DNA of 64,000 nucleotides from positions 84,841 to 148,840 of the forward strand of contig CATKHK010000101.1 of the NCBI GenBank assembly GCA_949751835.1, written 5' to 3'. Positions 33,272 through 44,770 of this stretch are shown in pieces; position 1 is the first letter of the stretch, and every line of letters starts with the position of its first letter. This DNA is from Blepharisma japonicum (Eukaryota > Ciliophora > Heterotrichea > Heterotrichida > Blepharismidae). Both the position numbers and the translations under genes were made by a program. Below the pieces are notes generated by a model. The model did no database searches and had not been told where the DNA came from. It was given only the letters and a program-made list of their open reading frames with translations.

Positions 33272-34300
33272 TTACACATCTATCCAGCGGGCTCTTTTGC
33301 CATCTTTCCAATCGCCTTTTCGTCTTGTTCCGTCTGGAGTCATTATCCATCCTTCGCCATGTTGTTTTCCATTCTTTCAATACCCTTCATATTTTCTTCC
33401 ATCAACCCACAAATAGACCCCGTATCCATGTTTTTTATCATTTTGGTACTCTCCTTCATACTTTCTTCCATCTTTTCATGCATAAAACCCTCGTCCATGC
33501 ATAGTCCCATTTAGCCAATCGCCTTCATATTGTCTGCCATCATACCAAGTATATGTGCCTTTGCCATTGATTTTATTATCAATTCATTGTCCAGTATACT
33601 TCGACCCTTCCTTCCAAATATAAGTCCCAAAGCCATGCTTTTTGCCTGCTTTATAGTATCCTTCATATTTACTTCCGTCAATTCAAGATTCCTTTCCAAA
33701 GCCATCTTGGATATCGTCTTTTCATTCTCCTTCATACATTGCACCGTTAGCTTGTTTGTAGGTTCCTTTTCCATTAGCTTTGTCGTCTTTTCATTCTCCA
33801 TCATATATGTCGCCATCTACATGCCAAAATTTGCCTTTCCCATGAGCTTTGTTATCTTTTCATTGGCCTTCATATCTTGCTCCGTCAGGCCACGTTTGTA
33901 TGCCGTAGCCATCTCTGAAGCCTCCTTTCCATTGGCCAACGTAGACAGCTCCGCTTTTAAATCTATAAGGAGGCCTGTCTTCTCGTTCAGGAATTCCAGA
34001 TTGTTTCCCTAAAAGGGTTTCTTTGGATTCTTCAGCAGTAAAGTACTTGCCATTCATTCTTTGTTTTTTGCGGAGGTGTGAGACTAATTTTCGGTCTTGG
34101 TGTCCTCGTCACATGGCTTGGATTTTTATGATCCTTGGGGTGTACTTTTTAAGTTTTTGCAGTAAATCATGTGGAATTTCAGATTTTGCTTTGCTTTTAC
34201 TTCTGGCTGTTGCAGTGGTTTGATTTTCTAGTATTTCAAGCTCAGTTTTGAGCTCATTTTCTCTGTTTGCGCATGAGCACCCAGAACAACTAACTCCCAT
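33272..34300 (-). CDS. lipid-anchored MORN-repeat protein, 342 aa
   Basis: The N-terminus [10 protein letters not shown] fits N-myristoylation at Gly2 plus palmitoylation of nearby cysteines. A short coiled coil with an IQ-like basic stretch follows. From about residue 105 to the end there are about ten MORN repeats with the pattern YEGxWKxxxxHGxGxxxWxDG. Many of the repeat tryptophans are encoded by TGA, so the frame is broken under the standard code. MORN repeats bind acidic lipids or scaffold cortical and ciliary structures. A membrane-cortex scaffold is inferred. The repeated structure also creates long shadow frames, which were ignored. Confidence 0.9.
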
Positions 34301-35103
34301 TTACTTAATATAGCGGGTGGTTTTAAGAAATGGAATTCAAATGTTATTGAAAAAATGTTGTTTATTTGAGGATTGAATCTATGTATAGCTAATATTGAGA
34401 TAGCTTTTGAATTTTATTATTTCCTAGATAATTAAATAATAAAAGAAAATTTGGCTAGATCTAAATTGAATGATAGCTATTTTACTTATATTAGTGTACT
34501 GAAGCTCCAAGTAAATGGCAATATTTTAAAAGCATTTGCTTAGATTTGTGAGATTTCGTACTAAATTGATTAATGAATTGTGCTTTATAAGCCTATCATT
34601 ATTGGCTGGAAAAGCATTGAAGACTGATCTCCTCGGAAATAATAATAATAATAACAGCAAGAATAAATTTAAAGACTATGATGTCAATTAAGTCTAAAAG
34701 CGGAAATTATCTCAGCAGCCTAAAGAAAATAAATCGTTGACAAAATACAAAATTAAATAAATATAGACTCATTTATCCGTTTAAATCTTTAGTAATCAAC
34801 TTAAACACTGTTTCAGATTAGGCTATATCAAATAAAAATAATAAATAAAGTGATTTGTGAATTTCGTTCGATCCAAATAATTTAGAAAATTCTGGAAAAT
34901 TATTAGAATAATATATTCTTTATATCTATTATTCTCTATTTTGAACGATAAAAATTTAAAACTGCTAGCTGGATTAGCTTTGATTAATTAAAATGCTTCC
35001 CATTCTTCAAAGATAAGTATTTGCCAAATTAACATAATCAGAAAATAGATTAGTCAATTACATAATAAAGAGTTTATATGTTTTAAATTATTTTATAATT
35101 ATA
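34301..35103. other. long AT-rich spacer with short AAT microsatellite
   Basis: About 800 AT-rich bases between two divergent starts. A short (AAT)n run, about five copies, lies near 34638-34655. No gene was seen. Confidence 0.5.
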
Positions 35104-37263
35104 ATGATGCCTAAAGAGCTTTTAGAAGAATGGTGAGAAGAGGAAATAAATCAAAAATTTTCTATTTTAAACTTTTTCATTCACAGAAATATAGCTATCT
35201 TTATGCTTATAGTTCCGATTTTTGCTATTTATGACCTATATAACTTTAATTTCTGGCTTCAAATATTGATACTCATGATTTTTCAAGCATTATTTTGCAT
35301 ATTAGCTGACTATATTAACATAAAGGATGCAAGTAAAAAAGCTTTTTTTGCAGTATTTTATTCTGAGTTCTGCTGTTTTGGACTATTTTATCTTTCATAT
35401 AGCCAGAAGAGAGACCATGCAATCCTTTTTGAAATGTTTTGCGCAATTCTAATGATGTGCTTTGAAATTCCTTTAGTCCGATGCAATTGAAAAAAATATG
35501 CAGTAGCAGTCAAGCACGTGTTTATATGGCATTATATAGGCTATTTTAGGGATAGCGTGGTTTATGATGGGAATATGATTCCTCATTTTTTTGCTATAAT
35601 ATGTGTTTTTATGTACAATCACATGACTAATATAAGATCTAAAAGCTCTATTGAAAGGTTCCTAAATAAAAAAGGAAAATCAAAAGCGAAGATGAGATTT
35701 AGCGTTATTGTTAATGCTTTTCCAGATGGTATCTTTATCATTTCGGATAATCTTGAAATTGTATATACAAATGACAATTTATTGAAACTCCTAGATTGCC
35801 AGTCAGAAGAGTTAATTAGAATTATTTCTGAAATAGTTTATTGTGATGGTAAAAAATATTCGAATTTTTCAGACTCGAATTTATTGATGGATGATTTGCA
35901 AGCGATTTTTAATCAAAACGATAGAAATGAATTTATGCTTGGAATTTCTTATTTTAAAGGCAACAATATTGAGTGGAAAGGACTAAAGATAATGTGAGAA
36001 AACAAGCAGGCATTGGCAATTATTGTTAGAGATGCAAATCAAATAATACAGCTAGAGAGATCTATTTCAGATAGCAAGGTTAAAACGGTTATATTGAGAT
36101 CAGTTTCTCATGAATTGAGAACTCCAATTAATGCCATTTCATTTCTTGTTGAGGAGCTTTTAGAAAAGCAAAATGATAATATAACAGAGGACTGAAAAGA
36201 AAAATTGAAAATTATTTCTATTTCAACCAAGCTACTGCTTACACTGGTTAATGATTTGCTTGATTATAGCAGAATGCTTTCTGGTGCGTTTTCTATTAGA
36301 AAATATGAATGCGATTTAAGGAATATAATAGAAAATGCTTGAGAACTTATTAAACTGCAAGCACTGAAAAAAAATATTAGTTTGACACTAAGAATTGATC
36401 CGACTCTTCCTGTCTATATATACAGTGATCCTCTAAGATTAAGTCAAGTTCTGCTAAATCTTCTTAGTAATGCACTTAAATTCACATTATGTGGATCAAT
36501 AGAAGTTATATGCATCTCTACATTATCAAGCCAATTAAAAATTACAGTTCGGGACACTGGCATCGGAATTGAAGAAAATAAAAAAAATAAATTATTCCAA
36601 GAATTTTGTTCAGAAGTCTTACCTATTGTTAATCCTAATGGATGCGGTTTAGGCTTGCATATATCAAATAAAATTGTAAAAGAGCTCGGAGGAAATATTA
36701 TCACAGTTGAGTCCGAAGTCGGTTATGGATCAACTTTTTCTTTCGAAATAAACATGTTTCACAACAACTCAACTTTTGAAATAGTATCTAATGACTATGA
36801 TGATCTCTTAATGGATGAAAACCCTAACCTCGAAATTACGCTCAGTAAGTCATTAATTATCAACAAAATAAATCTTCCTCAAATTCTGATCGCTGATGAT
36901 AATGACTTCAATCGACTCATTTTAATATCATTATTATTGAAAAATGGAATCTCAGCACTAGAGGCTTGCACAGGTAAGCAAGCTGTTGACCTAATTTTAA
37001 AGCATAACATAAAAGAGCATACATCAATAAAAATAATTATTATGGATGGAGAAATGCCTCAGATGAATGGCTGGACAGCTACTCAAAAAATCCATGATAT
37101 GTATGCTAAAGAAGAAATCAGAGTTCTTCCAAATATAATTGGATATACTGCATATAATACAGATGAAGACATTTCAAATTGCTATAAAAGCGGCATGAAA
37201 GAATGCTTGATAAAGCCTTGCACAGCAGAAAAAATAATTTCGACAATTTTGAAATACTCTTAA
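35104..37263 (+). CDS. hybrid sensor histidine kinase (paralogue 3), 719 aa
   Basis: ATG 35104 (tandem ATG ATG) to TAA 37261-37263. The first TGA is in the EWWEEEIN motif (TGG TGA), which matches WW in the paralogues; other TGAs are also Trp. The membrane domain contains KHVFIWHYIGYF. The PAS-like domain has AFPDGIFIISD and CDGKKYSNFS. HisKA is SVSHELRTPIN (about H336), HATPase has NLLSNALKFT, DTGIGIE and GCGLGLHIS. The receiver has ILIADDNDFNR, with about D648 in IIMDGEMPQMNGW, and IKPC. All phosphotransfer residues are kept. Of the three it has the most TGA codons visible as breaks. Confidence 0.93.
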
Positions 37264-37322
37264 ATTGTGGTACTTTAATAGCTTTGTAAAATTTGTATAA
37301 TTATGCCTTATTAGCAGCATAC

Positions 37323-38399
37323 TTACAATGCTAGCACATTTCTCTTTGCTGAGCATGAACGAGCTGCATTTAATATAATATCTTTGTATTCCAAAGGAAG
37401 TTTCCATTGCTGCAGGGTTTCATTTGTATGTGCAATGATGAAACTATTTGTTTTATCTTCTTCAACTTTGGTTAATTTTGATAGAGGAATCCTACTTTCC
37501 AGTATGTGCTTCGGTCCGAGGGTATAAATAGCTGCATCCGTAAGAAGAAAGAAGCAAGTCGCCTTCTGGAAAAAGCCTGGATCTTTGGTTGTTGGCTCTA
37601 ATATCAAAATCTTCTCACCTATATCCCCATTTTTCACAATTGCTTCAATAATTTTAGGATCTTTTTCAAAGTTTTTTAGCACAAAAAGTTCATCATCTTT
37701 CCCCTTTTTCAGTAATTTCAGAGTTTTTTTTCATTCACCAATTATATTTCATGGCAAATATTCATTTTTCATCTCTAAAGCAAGCTGCTGAATCCCTTTA
37801 AGCAGATCTCCCATTCTCTCACATTTTAAACATAAATAGCTTTTATCTTGAATTTTTCTTAGAAATTTAATAACGAGAACTTCTTTGTTCTCTGTCAGAT
37901 GAAACGATTTTAGTGTTTCAATAGGAATCCTCTGAATAAGCTTTAAATGATTCCTGAGATCTAAGACATACACAGCACAAGTGGTAAACATCAATAGCCT
38001 CTCTAGTTCGTCTTTATGACTGACCTCAATAGCATGCAAAAATCCATCCAGCTCTTCAGCTCTTTCTCCGTTACCCATAGTTTTACAACTATCAAGGATA
38101 TCAGCTACTGCTGATTTCTGGTCACGTTTAAGGTCAGCTACTGAGTCAAATTCATATTCTAAGCATACCTCAAAATTTTCTGGTGATTTTGATTCAACAC
38201 TTTTAGGCTCATAATCAGTGGTTTTCACTTCAGTTTTTTCTTCATGTTTTGGCCAGTTTAAAGGACCTACATATCGGTCCCAAAATGACTTGGGTTCGTC
38301 ATGCGAGATATCTATTTTCTTCTCATCTTTATTGATTTCATAAGATGACCCATGCGAGTCTTTAGAGTGAGCTCTTCCGCTGCAACAGACGTTTCCCAT
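37323..38399 (-). CDS. lipid-anchored protein with two PH/TH1-like domains, 358 aa
   Basis: The N-terminus MGNVCCSG fits myristoylation plus dual palmitoylation. Two similar domains follow (about 120-215 and 240-350), each with a pattern like FLLTDxAxYxL then RIPxxxL, as in myosin-I TH1 and other PH-like lipid-binding domains. Two TGA codons (Trp) link the domains. A peripheral membrane protein binding phosphoinositides is inferred. No motor or enzymatic domain is present. The family assignment rests on weak pattern similarity. Confidence 0.65.
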
Positions 38400-38426
38400 T
38401 AAAATTAATTTAAATTTCTAAATTGC

Positions 38427-41400
38427 CTATCTAAAGAACTGGCGAGTTGGGCTCGAAATTGTGCACTCATCGCATCTTTTTGCCCTGCCTGGAATTAGAG
38501 GGCCTCTAGGTGTATATTTTTTGCCACATTGGATGCATGGGACCATATCACTGTATCCTGCAAATTCAAGATTCCAAGGCATTGGATCTATCCATAGCGA
38601 ATGAAGAGTGATGTATTGGCTTGAAACTGCGCTTTTAAACTCATCAAAAGACATTTTCCCATCTTTGTCTCTATCAAATATATCAAAAATTCCTCTGACT
38701 TGGCTAGCAATTTCATCATCTGTAAGAGCCAGACTTTTTGATGCACTTGCCGATTTAAGTAAATTAAAAAGTTCTTCTCTTTCTATTGCACTGTTACTAT
38801 TCAAATCATGGGCTCTAAATGCAAACCAAAGCCTTTGCTCAATTGTTCCATTTCTAAGCACATTTAGTCCTATTATGAAATTTTTGTAATCTACATATCC
38901 AGTTCTTTCCAAGTCCAGTGCATTGAAAATTTCTGCTGTGATTCCTATAGCCCTAGGGAAGATCTTCCTTATTATCTCTGAAAAGTCCTGAAAAGTAACT
39001 TTGCATTCCTGCCCTCCTTTTTTAATTGAATAATTGAAAAATTCATTGTAAATAGACTCGAGGTCTTGAATTGAAATATTGAATTTATTTTGAAGCTCCC
39101 TAATTACAGCTTCTTTCCCATACCGCATAGAAGTGCGATCTAGCTGCGATATCCAATCGTATCTTCCAGGACATAAATAGAAACTTACTGGTTATCCCTG
39201 AAAAATTGGGGAGTTGATAGTTGTAGCCAGAAACTATGAGCTTGATTTCTGCATAAGGTAATATAAGAGGAGAAGGTATTGGCTTTTGCAGAGATTGTAA
39301 TGACTTGAGATAGTCTTCAAAGCTCTGCTGGACTGATAAGAAAATTGCGTGCTCGAGGACTTCTTGGTTGTTAATAGTAATTTTATCACCTCTTGAATCA
39401 ATAAATTCAAGGTTTTTGTCAAATCCATAAGCATTGCCTATCTACATATAATTTACCATTCGTTTTAGTGTGAAGTAATTTAGGTCATCTTTTTTGAGAT
39501 TCTGCAGAAGACGGTTATCACCGTTAGGATATCCGTCAGCTTCCATACATTTTATGTGCTAAATAAGCTATACATAGGTTTGGACACAGTTCAATATAGT
39601 TTCTGCAGTTATTTGGTTTTGAACAAGTAGAAAATAATTGGCTTGATGAAGATGAGTTTTAAAGAATGTTAACACGTTGGTCAAATAGTCAACTATAAGT
39701 CTGCTGCGGTCATCTCTATACGCTTGATATATCTTAATGAACTTTTCAAGAAGTCCAGATAAGCTTGCTTCGAGCTAATTTGAAATTACGTTCACTTCTC
39801 CATGGTTTACTTGATATAGATCATGACTTCCTTTTTTTACTTCTTCAATCAGAATTTTTACAATCTCAAAAAGCTTTGTCGCTTCATCTTGTGTGAAATA
39901 TTGAGCAAATATGTTAGACATGTTGAAGTCTCCTGTTGGCCAACCCCAAATCAAAAATTTTTCTAGGACTTGGACACAGTCATGGAGAAATGCAAAGTTG
40001 TAAGTGACACAATTAACTCCGTATATATTATAGATAATTGGGGAAAGCTCTCTAAAGCACATAAGATGCTGAAATATTGTGCGGATAACTCCTGTCCGAG
40101 CCATATCTCTAATTATTGGTTACTCTACTGCCATTCTTGAGTTTGATTCTATCATCATCTTAATGATCCTCACAGCTTCCCATCTAACTTCTGGGTCTGA
40201 CGCAATTAAATACTGAAGGTGTGAGCTGAGTCTTGAAAGATTGACGATTTCCCATGTGTAGCCTTTTTGTATCAGATATCTCATCACATTACAAGTATCA
40301 AGCTTTACCAACGAATCTCCAGAATTAAATAGCAAATCACTAAGCCTTGCAAATAGACCAGCTTCAGCTAATAATTGGCACTGTCCTGCATTAACCCAGA
40401 TAATATTTCTAATCGTTTGCAGAGCTGCTCTTTTTACACTTATTTTTGGATTCAATAGCAAAGCAACTAATCGGTCTAAAAATCTTCTATTAAATTCATC
40501 AATAGCAAGAAATGGCAAAACAAATGATAATGCTATCAAGCTGTTTGTCAAAAGATTTTCTTCTTCTTGGACTTGGAAAAGCTGTACAATAACATCTGCA
40601 ATTTCTACTAACTCCTGCTGACGAAATGAAGGCTTTGCATATTCTCTAGGCATGGTAGCGCCACATAAGATGGAAAGAACCCAAGCCGCCCTCACTATTG
40701 TGGTTAAATCAACGGTGAACATTGAAGTTCCTCTCATCAAGATTCTTAATATCAAAGGTAGAGCTCCTAATGAGAGAATATAATCTCTTATGTCAAAATC
40801 ATGCCTAGCCATAAAACCAATTGCTAAAAGGGCTTGGTCTCTTACTTCTATACAGTCGCTTTCACATAATTCAAGGATCTTAGGCACACTTCCAGTCTGC
40901 ATTATAAGCTTCTTTGTAAATTTTTGGCATGGATGCAGATAAAATGCTTCAGGAAGCTCTGGGATCCTTGGGCCGGGAGCAAAAAAGGTTATAATTTTTA
41001 AAGCTTCCCATTGAATATTTTTAGAGGTATCAAAATTCAAACATTGTAAGCATCTTATTATTACATTGTGGTTTATAAGCTGCTCAAATAGCTTTAAAAG
41101 ATATGGGCTGATTTTCATCCTATCATTAGGTGTTTGATAGACTGTGAGAACTCCGAGCATATCTCTTATGTTCTGAAGCCCAGAAAGAATAATATCTACA
41201 TCTGTATGAAAGATCTGCTCAACTAGCTTCAAGAATTGCATATCATCTATTAATTTCTGAGAAACCTCGTTATAATAAGTTTGCTTTTCAATTTCTGTAA
41301 AAACTTGGCCTTCTCCTAAATAATCCCACGTTTCAGTGCGATTTTCCAAGCTATCAGTAGGCAATAAGTTAAACTCAAAGGTTTTATGATTCAGAGAGAA

Positions 41401-41751
41401 TAATTGAGCCATTGCTTTGTGAAGAGCTTCTCTTTCAGAAATGGTATTTGGGAGATCGGTTCTCAGCTTTGATCTGACGGCTCCATGCTCATGCAGCCAC
41501 TTGCAAACGTATTCTAAAAAATCATCCCAAGTGACCTGGCCGTCACGGTTTGAATCAAGTTGAGTGTGCAAAAAATAAGCTTCTTCAGCAGTGATGTTTA
41601 TATCATGGGTAAGAGCTGTTGCTATTTGCCTTATTTTGTCCATAGTTAAGAAGCCTGAACCATCAGTATCAACCATTACGAAAACTCGATGAATTTCTTC
41701 AATCTCTTCTTGAGATAAAAGACCTTGATGTAATATTGACTGCTCGACCAT
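38427..41751 (-). CDS. large EF-hand / armadillo-repeat / EF-hand protein, about 1080 aa, five or six small introns
   Basis: Exons on the minus strand are 41751-40124, 40108-39790, 39774-39574, 39558-39457, 39441-39185 and 39162-38427. The first four introns are canonical 15-mers (40109-40123, 39775-39789, 39559-39573, 39442-39456). The last join (39163-39184, 22 nt, starting GTTTCT) is unusual but restores the frame exactly. The N-terminal EF-hand pair has loops DTDGSGFLTMDK and DSNRDGQVTWDD. A long ARM/importin-alpha-like helical repeat region follows (about 230-560), for example RDQALLAIGFMARHDFDIRD. The C-terminus has EF-hand-like loops DLERTGYVDYKN and DRDKDGKMSFDE and a CxxC...CxxC tail (CIQCGKKY, RCDEC). 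The start at 41751 is the first in-frame ATG. A Ca2+-regulated scaffold is inferred. The C-terminal part could instead be a separate gene starting at 39128. Confidence 0.75.
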
Positions 41752-42145
41752 TTTATTATAGTCACTTTCGTTAGTGATCTCGTTGGCATTAATAAACTCC
41801 ACAATGACCAATATATTACGAATTTTTTATCATTTCGTAGAATGAGTTAAATTTTGAACCCTTTTTTATCAATATAAATAATTATTTAAAACATTCATTA
41901 ATCTATTGATATAATATTGCAAAGTCCATATCAAATCTTTTTACGCAGTGATTAGTTAAGACATTATTATCATAATATCATATTTTTTAACTACTTTGAA
42001 GATTTTTTTTAAAAATTCAAGTAAAAATCTCCTATTTTTAAAAGAAATAGCAAGCATCTTAATAATTAATTTAAATTTCCTTTAATTTTATTTTTAATTA
42101 CTTACTATTTTCAGCTCCAGAACTCTCTCAATTCTCCTTGGGCAT
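41752..42145. other. AT-rich spacer
   Basis: About 390 AT-rich bases between two minus-strand genes. Nothing was recognised. Confidence 0.5.
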
Positions 42146-42790
42146 TTAAAATAATTCTCTATTCGGCGAAACTTCTTCAGCAAACACTCCTTTCGCAAGC
42201 TGCAGTTGCAATGCATAATTCTTAATCTTCTCCTGTCTCAGCTGCTCTCTAAGCTCTTCACACGCTTTTTCTTTTTCAGCAGCTATTTTCAATTTTTTAT
42301 GCAGCTTTAGCACAGTCTTTTTCAATGTGGCTGCATCTCGTTTTTGGCTTTCAAACTGGCTTTCAAGCTGATTGTGTTCTTGTCGCAGCGCAGATAAATA
42401 CATATTTGAAGTGTGTTCAGTGTGGCGCTTTAAATACATAAATGCTGTTTGAATTGCTGCGTTCTCAGATCCGCTCTGGATCAGATCGTTAATTAAACCT
42501 GCAGAATGGGTAGTAGTAGCTTGCTCTATTGATTTTTCTAGCTCGAGCTTTTGGATGAAGGAAATGCTGGCTTCAAAACAGTTTGAAGTCTGGTCTAAAA
42601 CATAAGAAAGGTCCTCTCTTCTTCTATTGGGGAAAAGATTGTGAAGACGGGTAAGGTTCTCACTCCTGGAGGGAGTGACGAGCTCTACTACTTGAGGAAT
42701 TTGGCCATTTGTAGACCTGCAAATTCGTTTAGCGGAGAGGTCTTCGGCGTCTTGCTCGATTCTTAGCCTTTTTCCGATTTCAATTGCCAT
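42146..42790 (-). CDS. CUE-like ubiquitin-binding coiled-coil protein, 214 aa
   Basis: Residues of about 46-82 (LTRLHNLFPNRRREDLSYVL) fit a CUE domain: the pattern of a hydrophobic residue plus FP, and a later LxxxxxNxxxAI-like helix. From about 120 to 205 it is a coiled coil. The N-terminus contains a basic cluster (GKRLRIEQ, SAKRICR) that could act as a nuclear signal. CUE domains bind ubiquitin; that role is inferred. No other domain was seen. Confidence 0.6.
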   Translation of the reverse strand: MAIEIGKRLRIEQDAEDLSAKRICRSTNGQIPQVVELVTPSRSENLTRLHNLFPNRRREDLSYVLDQTSNCFEASISFIQKLELEKSIEQATTTHSAGLINDLIQSGSENAAIQTAFMYLKRHTEHTSNMYLSALRQEHNQLESQFESQKRDAATLKKTVLKLHKKLKIAAEKEKACEELREQLRQEKIKNYALQLQLAKGVFAEEVSPNRELF

Positions 42791-43248
42791 TTTATAATCT
42801 TTTGAATAGGATTTAATTATGTGATGTTTAGATATTTAAAATAAAATTTACTTTTGTTATATAAATCAATGCAGAAATCCAGTTAGGATTATTAAATTCA
42901 AAATTTTTATTAAATTTTTATTACAATTTAATTTGATATATAATTTAAACAATCTTTTGGGTTTCACTCACTAGTCAGAGTTTATATACTTTAACCTAAT
43001 TTTCACTTATTTTACCTTTAAATTTAAAATAATTTAGCCTTATTACTTATTGAAACTAATTAATTATATTAAAATCACTTCAAGCATTTGCAGAGCTAGA
43101 GCATGCATTAGCCGCTAAGCATAATTATTTATAGGCAAAATATTTCAATTTGGAAATCATGAAGTATTGATTTGCATATCATAATTTGTTTATAATTCTA
43201 TCATAAAGAAATTATTAAACTCAATTTTTAAGCTATTTTTTAGCTTTA
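42791..43248. other. AT-rich spacer
   Basis: About 460 AT-rich bases. Nothing was recognised. Confidence 0.5.
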
Positions 43249-43845
43249 TTAGGCCTGGATTGGTACTTTTACCTTATATTCCCTTACAAGGTTATATTTC
43301 TTCGCAAGTCTTTGAAGTTGGCCAGATTTGCTGATGTAATCATAGAATTCAGGTTCAGAATCAGGGTCATCCAATAAATTCTTAATGACAGCTCGTCTTC
43401 TTAGATGCAATTCCATGAAGGTTTCTCCAACATAAAGAACGTGGTCCACACCTCTTCTATAACCACGGTATACGGAAAGGGAGAATGGAATCATTCCCAC
43501 AAAAAACCTTGCTCCAAGAGGATACCCACGCCATGCTGGTAAAAGTGCAAATAAAGTACCCCATGCTGCTCCAGTCACAAGTCCAAATTTGAGCTCGTAG
43601 TCTCTAACGATGAAGGACTTTTTCAGTTTGTCATCTACTACTGGATCGCCTGATAAGAAGAAATAGGAGAAAGCTTCGAGCAATTTGGTATGCTTCCAAT
43701 TAGAAATAAATTTCCCTATCAAGGGGAGGTCATCTTCCTCTTCAAGGTTTGTACTTTCCAGAATAGCCCTATACTTTTTCACTAAAGGTTCTCGTTCTTG
43801 CCTTAGCTTCTCTAGCTGCTTTGGTGTAAAATGATTGACTGCCAT
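43249..43845 (-). CDS. unknown protein with two membrane segments, 198 aa
   Basis: A single exon with no TGA. The N-terminal 80 residues are charged and helical. Two hydrophobic segments follow (about 88-108, FGLVTGAAWGTLFALLP; about 112-130, LGARFFVGMIPFSLSVYRGY). A basic region (RRGVD, LRRRAVIK) and a soluble C-terminus complete it. I do not recognise the family. The pattern resembles accessory subunits of mitochondrial membrane complexes, but that is only a guess. Confidence 0.65.
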   Translation of the reverse strand: MAVNHFTPKQLEKLRQEREPLVKKYRAILESTNLEEEDDLPLIGKFISNWKHTKLLEAFSYFFLSGDPVVDDKLKKSFIVRDYELKFGLVTGAAWGTLFALLPAWRGYPLGARFFVGMIPFSLSVYRGYRRGVDHVLYVGETFMELHLRRRAVIKNLLDDPDSEPEFYDYISKSGQLQRLAKKYNLVREYKVKVPIQA

Positions 43846-44338
43846 TTATTAGCACCATAATCAATAATTTTAGATTGAACGAATAGATATACTGATTAAG
43901 CACAGCGATTAGTTAGTTTGCAAACCTATAGGGCTAATCTTTTTACATAAGAAATTAATAAATTGAATTTGTTATTTTAGATTAGTATCAATTAAGAAGA
44001 AGTAGAAGAAGAATATCCACTGTGAATTATTTCCCGATTTAAATTGCTATGAAATTTTAAAAAATTCATTTTGATCTTTAAATTTCAATTATTAAAAGCT
44101 ATCAATCTATTGAGAATTAAATCTTCATTTTGATTATCATTCACTTTCCCTGCTAATCTGCTTCTTCTATTAGCATCCTTCTGCAAGCCTTTTCAATTTC
44201 CTGTTACCTATCTGCAATTTATTCCAATTTTCAATCTTAATTTAATACCAATTTTCTTTCATTTTCTTCATAAATAGGACAAAAAATCATGATTAAGAGG
44301 AATGCATTAAGTTACATCAGAAAAAATCTTCCTTTTTA
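43846..44338. other. AT-rich spacer
   Basis: About 490 AT-rich bases. Nothing was recognised. Confidence 0.5.
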
Positions 44339-44770
44339 TTATTCTAACATTGACTTCCTATCAATAGGACACCTTGCATTTTGTTTAAGCCAAATATCGA
44401 TGCACGCTTTATGATAAACGTGGCCGCACGTCAGTGTTCTCACCATTTCTTCTCTCTTGATGTCAATCATGCAAATGGGGCAAGTTATACGGCTTTTCCT
44501 CAACAATAAATAACTAGGACTGCTGTCTTCAATCTCATATTCAAAATCTCTTGCTCTGTGCTGGGTAAATGAATTAATCCGATGTGTTGAAATCCCACTC
44601 GGCCACTTCTCATTCCGTTCAAAATCTTCATGGAATCGCAAATACATTTTTACTTTACTTTCGTAGGTCTCGTTCTGGTCAGGGATATATCGTTGGGGGC
44701 AACTCAGTTGGAATTCATTTTGATTGTTGGCTCGGCTCAGAATAGCATTCAAAATATTTGGCTGACTCAT
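44339..44770 (-). CDS. RING-H2 zinc-finger protein (probable E3 ubiquitin ligase), 143 aa
   Basis: The C-terminal RING-H2 finger spans about 97-135: CPIC, then CGHVYHKAC, then CP. The Cys/His order C3H2C3 is typical of RING-H2 E3 ligases, which bind E2 enzymes. The N-terminal 90 residues have no recognised domain. ATG 44770 is the first in-frame ATG; the open frame extends three codons upstream, to a GTG. No transmembrane segment is present. Confidence 0.88.
   Translation of the reverse strand: MSQPNILNAILSRANNQNEFQLSCPQRYIPDQNETYESKVKMYLRFHEDFERNEKWPSGISTHRINSFTQHRARDFEYEIEDSSPSYLLLRKSRITCPICMIDIKREEMVRTLTCGHVYHKACIDIWLKQNARCPIDRKSMLE

Noticed and set aside
33511-33816. 101-residue minus-strand ORF inside the MORN gene
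   Set aside because: It is an off-frame shadow produced by the repeat structure. The MORN frame with TGA as Trp explains the region fully.
24395-37263. Bacterial origin of the histidine kinases by recent transfer
   Set aside because: All three use TGA as Trp, share the AT-rich composition and form a diverged local family. There is no sign of recent foreign DNA.
39234-39434. 66-residue minus-strand ORF
   Set aside because: It starts inside an exon of the ARM/EF-hand gene and is out of frame with the spliced reading.
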